From contig DHMB01000167.1 in the NCBI GenBank assembly GCA_002405565.1, positions 10,177 through 20,457 of the forward strand: a DNA stretch of 10,281 bases. The letters are read 5' to 3'. The stretch is from Clostridiales bacterium UBA4653 (GTDB lineage Bacteria > Bacillota > Clostridia > Oscillospirales > CAG-272). Made by a program: the position numbers and the translations under genes. Shown here in pieces: positions 5,488 through 10,281 of the stretch (position 1 is the stretch's first letter; each line of letters begins with the position of its first letter). A model generated the notes under the pieces. That model ran no database searches. It saw nothing but the letters and a program-made list of their open reading frames with translations, and was not told where the DNA came from.

Positions 5488-7722
5488 TTTATCTCCGTAG
5501 CTCTTATATCCGCAGCTTTCGTCTGCGCAATAAAGTCCTTTGCCCTTCTTCTCAAATAGCATCTTGCCGCACTTCGGACATTTTTCCGTCGTCGGCATAT
5601 CCCAGCTGGAAAAATCACATTCGGGATATTTTTCGCAACGGTAATAAAGGTTTTTCTTCTTGCCGTAAGCCTTGACGATTTCCCCGCCGCATTTCGGGCA
5701 TTTGACTCCGATCGGGTCGAGAATTGCCTTTGTATATCTGCATTTCGGGAAGTTTGAGCAGGCATAGAATCTGCCGTATGCACTGTGACGGATGACGATG
5801 TCTCCGCCGCATTTTTCGCATTTGAGGTCTGTCTTTTCCGGCTCATCCTTCTTTTTCTCAACGACGTTTCCCTTCTTGTCAAGCGTTTTTGTGTTCTTAC
5901 ATTCGGGGTATCCGGGGCAAGCGGCAAAAGTGCCGAATCTGCCGTGCTTTATGACCATTTTCCTGCCGCATTTCTCGCAGATTATATCCGATTCCTCATC
6001 CGGCACCTTGACTTTGTTGTCCTTTATGGACTCCTGCGCTTTTTCAAGCGTCTTTGAAAAGTCATCGTAAAAATCGGAGAGGACTTCCGTCATCGTTTCT
6101 TCTCCGCGGGCGATTTTGTCAAGATTGGTTTCGACGTTTGCCGTAAACTTATAATCGACAATCTCCGGGAAATTCTTCTTCATCAGCTTGACAGTCGCCT
6201 CGCCGAGAGGAGTTGATATCAGCGCCTTTTTATCGCGCTTGACGTAGCCTCTGGAAACGATGGTCGTGATGGTCTGGGCGTATGTGCTCGGTCTGCCTAT
6301 GCCCTTTTCCTCAAGGAACTTGATGAGCGAACCTTCCGTATAATGTGCGGGAGGATCTGTGAAATTCTGCTTCGATTCAAGCGATTCCTTTGTAAGCCTG
6401 TCGCCCTCGGAAAGCTCCGGAAGCTTGTTTTTGGGCTGTGTTTCATCGTCGCTGTCGTCATAGGCAAGCATATAGCCCTTGAAGGAAACGACGTATTCGC
6501 TTGATTTGAATATATAATCGCCGCAGGCAATATCCGCGGAAAGAACGTCAAGCTCCGCATTCTTCATCTGACTTGCGATGAATCTGTCCCATATCAGCTT
6601 ATAGAGCTTATACTGATCCGAGGAAAGAATTCCCTTGACTTTTTCGGGAGGGAGAGTCAGATCTGCGGGGCGGATCGCCTCGTGCGCGTCCTGAGCGGAC
6701 GAGTTCGATTTGAACACCCTGCGCTTTGCGGGATAATATTCGCTTCCGTATCTGCCTGTGATAAATTCCTTTGCCGCTTCCGCCGCTTCATCCGAAACGC
6801 GGAGAGAGTCCGTTCTCATGTATGTGATAAGACCGTGCGTTCCGCCGTTTTCCGCTCCGAGGTTGATACCTTCATAAAGCTCCTGCGCGACGAGCATCGT
6901 GCGCTTGGACTGAAAGCCGAGTCGCTTTGACGCTTCCTGCTGGAGAGTCGACGTTATGAACGGTGGATTGGGGGAGCGGTGCTTTCTCTGCACGTCGCTT
7001 CTGACGGCGACAAACTCGCCGTTCTCGCATGCGTCGAGCACCTTCTGTGCTTCCTCCCCGGATGTAAGCTCGAGCTTGCCGTTTTTGTCCCCATAGAACT
7101 TTGCGGCGAGCTTTATGCGTTTCGGAGTTTTCAGAATTGCTTCAATCGTCCAGTATTCCTTCGGAACAAACGCGGCAATTTCCGCCTCTCTTTCGACAAT
7201 TATTCTCGTCGCAACAGACTGCACTCTGCCGGCGGAAAGTCCGCTGCGGACAGTCTTCCAGAGGTACGGACTTATCTTATAGCCGACAATTCTGTCCAGA
7301 ATTCTTCTCGCCTGCTGGGAGTTGACAAGGTTCATATCGATTGCGCGGGGGTGCTCCATTCCCGCAAGGACGGTCTTTTTGGTGATATCGTTGAAGGTGA
7401 CTCTGTTTGCCTCCTCCGGTTTTATGCCGAGAACCGTCGCAAGGTGCCATGAAATAGCCTCTCCTTCACGGTCGGGGTCGGTTGCAAAGTAGACCTTATC
7501 GGCATTTTTGACTTCCTTTTTGAGCTGATTTATTATGTCCGATTTGCCCTGTATATTGATGTATTTAACGGCAAAATCGTGCTCCGGATCGACGCCGAGC
7601 GTGCTCTTCGGCAGGTCTCTGACATGTCCGACGGACGCAACGACCTTATATTCCTTGCCGAGATAAGAATTTATTGCCGGCGCCTTATAAGGCGACTCTA
7701 TTATTACAAGATAATGCTGCAT
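5485..7722 (-). CDS. topA: DNA topoisomerase I (type IA)
   Basis: A 745-residue type IA topoisomerase that relaxes negative supercoils by passing a strand through a transient 5'-phosphotyrosyl break. The Toprim domain is at the N-terminus: Glu9 in IIESPYKAPAI, GHVRDLP (32-38) and the metal-binding DPDREGE (82-88). SGLSAGRVQSVATR (161-173) follows, then the catalytic Tyr301 in ITYMRTDS and GIGRPSTYAQTI. The C-terminus carries four Cys4 zinc ribbons beginning near residues 582, 635, 675 and 715, a usual Firmicute arrangement. The first motif is less standard than usual: most homologues read SPAKAKTI. It has its own consensus promoter (7792-7820) and terminator. The ATG at 7722 gives the standard N-terminus, but the only good Shine-Dalgarno is 28 bases away across a hairpin. 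As in Bacillus subtilis, topA follows dprA. Confidence 0.97.
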   Translation of the reverse strand: MQHYLVIIESPYKAPAINSYLGKEYKVVASVGHVRDLPKSTLGVDPEHDFAVKYINIQGKSDIINQLKKEVKNADKVYFATDPDREGEAISWHLATVLGIKPEEANRVTFNDITKKTVLAGMEHPRAIDMNLVNSQQARRILDRIVGYKISPYLWKTVRSGLSAGRVQSVATRIIVEREAEIAAFVPKEYWTIEAILKTPKRIKLAAKFYGDKNGKLELTSGEEAQKVLDACENGEFVAVRSDVQRKHRSPNPPFITSTLQQEASKRLGFQSKRTMLVAQELYEGINLGAENGGTHGLITYMRTDSLRVSDEAAEAAKEFITGRYGSEYYPAKRRVFKSNSSAQDAHEAIRPADLTLPPEKVKGILSSDQYKLYKLIWDRFIASQMKNAELDVLSADIACGDYIFKSSEYVVSFKGYMLAYDDSDDETQPKNKLPELSEGDRLTKESLESKQNFTDPPAHYTEGSLIKFLEEKGIGRPSTYAQTITTIVSRGYVKRDKKALISTPLGEATVKLMKKNFPEIVDYKFTANVETNLDKIARGEETMTEVLSDFYDDFSKTLEKAQESIKDNKVKVPDEESDIICEKCGRKMVIKHGRFGTFAACPGYPECKNTKTLDKKGNVVEKKKDEPEKTDLKCEKCGGDIVIRHSAYGRFYACSNFPKCRYTKAILDPIGVKCPKCGGEIVKAYGKKKNLYYRCEKYPECDFSSWDMPTTEKCPKCGKMLFEKKGKGLYCADESCGYKSYGDK

Positions 7723-7732
7723 TTTTGCACAA

Positions 7733-7756
7733 TCGCTCAGGCGAGCGAAACTCCTT
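7733..7756 (-). promoter_or_regulatory. topA leader: distant Shine-Dalgarno and intervening hairpin
   Basis: On the minus strand AAGGAG (complement of 7751-7756) is the only good Shine-Dalgarno upstream of topA, yet 28 bases separate it from the ATG. Between them TCGCTC and GAGCGA (7743-7748 and 7733-7738) form a 6-bp stem with a four-base loop. If the stem folds, the effective spacing falls to about 12 bases. An in-frame CTG ten bases after the AAGGAG is an alternative, rarer start that would add six residues. Confidence 0.5.
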
Positions 7757-7791
7757 ATCCTAAATCTGTTTTATTTTTGGTGACGTTTGCC

Positions 7792-7820
7792 ATTATACAC
7801 AAGCTTTTGCCCCATGTCAA
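7792..7820 (-). promoter_or_regulatory. Consensus vegetative promoter of topA
   Basis: On the minus strand TTGACA (complement of 7815-7820) and TATAAT (complement of 7792-7797) are both perfect, with the ideal 17-bp spacer. Transcription should start near 7785, giving a leader of about 63 nt. The -35 lies one base past the dprA stop codon, so topA can be transcribed independently of the upstream genes. No terminator is visible between dprA and topA, so readthrough is also possible. Confidence 0.93.
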
Positions 7821-7821
7821 G

Positions 7822-9084
7822 TCAAAAATTTTTAACTCTTTTATAACTTCCGCCCGGAACGGCTTCGATAAGCCCGTAGATTTCAAGCGTCGTGAGCAGT
7901 CCGAGAAGCGCTCCCGTCTCCTTTTTTATGCCGACGTTTTCCGCCGCGCGATGAATTTCATCCGTCGTCATTTTGTCGTTTATGACAGAGAACAGTTTTC
8001 GCTCCTCCTCTGTCAGATATGAAAGATCCGGCTCCTTTTCTTTTTGGCGTGACGTTTTCGGTTTTTTCGGCTCATCGTCGAAAAGGCGGACTTTTGTATA
8101 TTTCGGAGGCGGGTCGACCGTCACGGACGGCGAAGGCGAGGCAACTCTCAGCTTCTGAGACGTTGCATACATTCTTTCGTCTATATTTTCGATGAATATT
8201 CTGTGCGGATAAAGCAGCTCATATTCCCTCAGAATGTCCTTTGCGGAAAGCGCGACCTTCGCTCCGTCGCGGATGAGCTCGTTTGTGCCCTCGCTCTCGC
8301 GGTCGCCGATTTTTCCCGGCACGGCAAAGACGTCCCTGCCCTGTGATATAGCCCTGCCCGCCGTTATCAGCGCGCCGCTTCTCTTATCGGCTTCGACAAC
8401 GAGCGTCGCCTGACAAAGGCCGGAGATTATCCTGTTGCGGACGGGGAAATTCCAGCCCGCAGGCTCCGTCCCGGGGGCGTACTCGGTCATGACTGTGCCG
8501 TTCAAGATTATCTCCTCCATCAGCTCCCTGTTCTGCGGCGGATATGCCGTTTCTATTCCGCAACCGAGCACCGCTATCGTGTGCCCGCCGACGGAGAGCG
8601 CTCCTCTTGCCGCCATTGCGTCAATCCCGCGCGCCATGCCCGAAACGACGATCGCCCCGCCCATCGCAAGCTCCGCGCCGAACTTATACGCAACCTTCTC
8701 GCCGTATTCCGTGCACGATCTTGTGCCGACAACGGCGCAAAGAACGTTATCGTCGATTTTCGGCACCTTGCCTTTATAATAGAGCAGAAGGGGCTTTGCG
8801 TGAATATTTTTCAGTCTCTGCGGGTAAATATCGCTGTCGGCTGTCATAATCGAAACGTTCGTTCTCTCACAGAAGTCGAGTATGCGCTTGCAGATTTCGA
8901 TATTTTTATCGAGCAACGCCTTTTTGAGCTCCGGCGATAAGCCCGCGACCTCATCAAGCCGCGCCTCGTCCGCCGCATATATTTCCTCGGGCGAACCGAG
9001 CTTTGCCATAAGATACGTTCCGTTTTCGCTTCCCGCTCCGCAACGAAGGGCAAGCCATATCCAATAAAGCAGTTGTCTGTCCAT
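7822..9084 (-). CDS. dprA: DNA-processing protein DprA (Smf)
   Basis: A 420-residue cytosolic protein that in characterised relatives binds incoming single-stranded DNA and loads RecA during transformation. The N-terminal 70 residues or so form a helical SAM/HhH-like region. The Rossmann-like core follows with VVGTR (118-122), SGMARGIDAMAA (148-159), GCG (174-176), the highly conserved NFPVRNRIISGL (212-223) and GALITA (237-242). After a proline- and lysine-rich linker (about 315-352) comes a C-terminal winged helix (about 355-418), the DML1-type domain. The ATG at 9084 is preceded by GGAGG (complement of 9091-9095) at six bases. Only 12 bases separate it from the stop of the upstream methyltransferase gene, so the two are co-transcribed. 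No other competence genes are in view, and dprA is widespread in Firmicutes not known to be competent. Confidence 0.96.
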   Translation of the reverse strand: MDRQLLYWIWLALRCGAGSENGTYLMAKLGSPEEIYAADEARLDEVAGLSPELKKALLDKNIEICKRILDFCERTNVSIMTADSDIYPQRLKNIHAKPLLLYYKGKVPKIDDNVLCAVVGTRSCTEYGEKVAYKFGAELAMGGAIVVSGMARGIDAMAARGALSVGGHTIAVLGCGIETAYPPQNRELMEEIILNGTVMTEYAPGTEPAGWNFPVRNRIISGLCQATLVVEADKRSGALITAGRAISQGRDVFAVPGKIGDRESEGTNELIRDGAKVALSAKDILREYELLYPHRIFIENIDERMYATSQKLRVASPSPSVTVDPPPKYTKVRLFDDEPKKPKTSRQKEKEPDLSYLTEEERKLFSVINDKMTTDEIHRAAENVGIKKETGALLGLLTTLEIYGLIEAVPGGSYKRVKNF

Positions 9085-9096
9085 TTTTTTCCTCCG

Positions 9097-9870
9097 TCAG
9101 AATCGTTTGTGTTCCCACATTATAACGGACGCCGCAACGGCGGCGTTGAGTGACTCTGCCCCGTCCTCGCGCATGGGAATAATCACGCTTCCCGTGCACG
9201 CCGCGCGGACGTCGGCTGAAATACCGTGTCCCTCGTTGCCGACGACAAATGCGAGCTTCCCGCCCTTTCCGATTTCGTCAATACGCACGGACGACCTGTC
9301 CAGCATAGCCGCATAAACGCCGTATCCGCCATTTTTCAGCACCTCTATTGTCTCCGCAAGCGACGCTCTTTCCGTCGGTACTCTGAAAAGCGAGCCCATC
9401 GCCGCGCGGACGGTTTTCTGCCCGAAGGCGTCCGCCGAACCGTCGCCGAGGATGACTCTTTCTGCGCCGAACGCGTCCGCACAACGGATGACCGTACCGA
9501 CGTTTCCGGGGTCTGCAACTCCGTCAAGGAGGATTGTAAGTCCCGTGCTTTTCATTGCGGGCGAGGACATTTTTGCAACAGTCAGCACGCCCTGCGGGGC
9601 GTTTTCATCCGTCAGCTTTTCGTAAACGGAATCCGAAACCTCATATATTTCGCCGTCAAATGACGCAAAAACGCCGTCATAAAGCGCAAGCGCCTTCTCC
9701 GTTGCGAAAACGCAGACGATATCGAGCTTTTCGCGCAGCGCCTCGGAAAACAGCTTTATCCCCTCAAAACGGAAAAGCCCTTCCTTCTGCCTGTTTTTCC
9801 TTTCGGAAAGTCCGCGCGCCCATATAACCTTCGGATTGCTTCTGCTTTCAATGCGGGATTTTATCTGCAT
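9097..9870 (-). CDS. TrmH/SpoU-family RNA 2'-O-methyltransferase
   Basis: A 257-residue SPOUT-class enzyme expected to transfer a methyl group from S-adenosylmethionine to a ribose 2'-OH in rRNA or tRNA. Residues 1-100 form the SpoU substrate-binding domain (RSNPKV, then GLFRFEGIKLFSEAL at 31-45). The trefoil-knot catalytic domain has all three family motifs: PGNVGTVIR (121-129), GNEGHG (211-216) and IPM...ESLNAAVA (231-246). The start at 9870 follows AAGGGAGA (complement of 9879-9886) at eight bases; a longer reading frame to 9906 would begin inside the rplT terminator and is rejected. Linkage to rplT is common in Firmicutes, where such genes are often labelled ysgA or generic rRNA methylase; the exact RNA target cannot be assigned. 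Confidence 0.93.
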   Translation of the reverse strand: MQIKSRIESRSNPKVIWARGLSERKNRQKEGLFRFEGIKLFSEALREKLDIVCVFATEKALALYDGVFASFDGEIYEVSDSVYEKLTDENAPQGVLTVAKMSSPAMKSTGLTILLDGVADPGNVGTVIRCADAFGAERVILGDGSADAFGQKTVRAAMGSLFRVPTERASLAETIEVLKNGGYGVYAAMLDRSSVRIDEIGKGGKLAFVVGNEGHGISADVRAACTGSVIIPMREDGAESLNAAVAASVIMWEHKRF

Positions 9871-9891
9871 AATATTTTCTCCCTTATACGC

Positions 9892-9921
9892 ACAAAACCA
9901 AAGCATATTTCAGCTTTGGTT
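9892..9921 (-). terminator. Probable terminator or attenuator after rplT
   Basis: AACCAAAGC (complement of 9913-9921) pairs perfectly with GCTTTGGTT (complement of 9896-9904) around an eight-base loop. On the minus strand a short T-run follows (TTTTGTG). The stem is A/T-rich and the tail short, so termination is probably partial. No clear promoter lies between it and the methyltransferase gene, which suggests that gene is reached by readthrough from the rplT operon. Confidence 0.6.
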
Positions 9922-9939
9922 CCGTAATTATTATAATAA

Positions 9940-10281
9940 TTAAAGTGCTTTCTTTGCTGTTTCAACGAGGGATGCGAATGCGTCCTTATCAGAAACTGCG
10001 AGCTCTGCGAGCATCTTGCGGTTGATATCAACGCCTGCGAGCTTAAGACCGTGCATAAGCTGGGAATAGTTGATACCGTTTACCTTTGCCTGAGCAGAGA
10101 TTCTTGTAATCCAGAGAGAACGGAAATCTCTCTTCTTGAGCTTACGGCCTGCAAAAGCGTAGTTACCGCTCTTCATTACCTGCTCTTTTGCCATCTTGAA
10201 GTGTTTGCTCTTTGCGCCCCAATAGCCTTTGGCGAGCTTCAGCATTTTATTTCTTCTCTTGCGCGTCATCATCGCGCCCTT
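9940..10281 (-). CDS. rplT: 50S ribosomal protein L20 (5' end outside window)
   Basis: 113 codons of L20 are visible, compared with about 117-118 for the family. L20 is an early-assembly 23S rRNA-binding protein and in many bacteria the autogenous repressor of the infC-rpmI-rplT operon. The frame stays open to the window edge and reads KGAMMTRKRRNK, which aligns with the standard MARVKGG...ARKRRKK start, so about four residues lie outside and the ATG at 10272 is internal. Diagnostic segments are KGYWGAKS, KKRDFRSLWITRI and HGLKLAGVDINRKMLAELA. As in the PFOR gene, codons look selected for high expression. infC and rpmI would be expected just beyond the window. Confidence 0.96.
   Translation of the reverse strand, partial: KGAMMTRKRRNKMLKLAKGYWGAKSKHFKMAKEQVMKSGNYAFAGRKLKKRDFRSLWITRISAQAKVNGINYSQLMHGLKLAGVDINRKMLAELAVSDKDAFASLVETAKKAL

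Noticed and set aside
9871..9906. Extended N-terminus for the SpoU methyltransferase.
   Set aside because: It would start within the hairpin after rplT and has no ribosome binding site; the ATG at 9870 has a good one and gives the family-typical start.
10270..10272. ATG considered as the L20 start.
   Set aside because: The frame continues upstream to the window edge with KGA, matching the conserved L20 N-terminus, so the gene is cut by the window.

Overview
The window looks like a chromosomal segment of an anaerobic Firmicute, most likely a gut-type Clostridia (Oscillospiraceae/Ruminococcaceae-like). Four things point that way. It carries a pyruvate:ferredoxin oxidoreductase. It has the Firmicute-style minus-strand order rplT, SpoU-family rRNA methyltransferase, dprA, topA. 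Its promoters match the vegetative consensus and its Shine-Dalgarno sites are strong. Its convergent intergenic region is packed with small hairpin repeats of a kind I associate with these genomes. The genus assignment is inference; no rRNA gene is present.

Layout. Plus strand, left half: the C-terminal end of nifJ/por (1-651) with its own terminator, then a self-contained cassette of a MarR-family regulator (796-1242) and two overlapping ABC exporter half-transporters (1264-3006 and 2990-4699). The cassette has its own extended -10 promoter (716-743), framed by an inverted repeat that is a plausible operator. Middle (4700-5484): a 785-base convergent intergenic region without a credible gene, made of a mosaic of hairpins, an 18-bp duplicated block and a tandem repeat of about 105 bp, ending in a hairpin terminator for topA. 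Minus strand, right half, in transcription order: rplT (5' end outside the window), a TrmH/SpoU RNA methyltransferase, dprA, and topA with a perfect consensus promoter of its own.

How the genes work together. The two ABC proteins are best read as one heterodimeric exporter. The first has a degenerate Walker A, Q-loop and Walker B but an intact LSGGQ signature. The second has intact Walker motifs but a degenerate signature. Paired, they give one consensus and one degenerate ATP site, as in TM287/288, BmrCD and LmrCD. The MarR protein probably controls the cassette in response to a small molecule. The minus-strand genes are housekeeping: ribosomal protein, RNA 2'-O-methylation, ssDNA/RecA handling and relaxation of negative supercoils.

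I see no clearly novel multigene system. The points most worth a second look are the strongly asymmetric ABC pair, the architecture of the marR promoter, the tandem repeats with a perfect 15-bp hairpin next to the topA terminator, and a topA leader whose only Shine-Dalgarno lies 28 nt upstream of the ATG with a hairpin in between.
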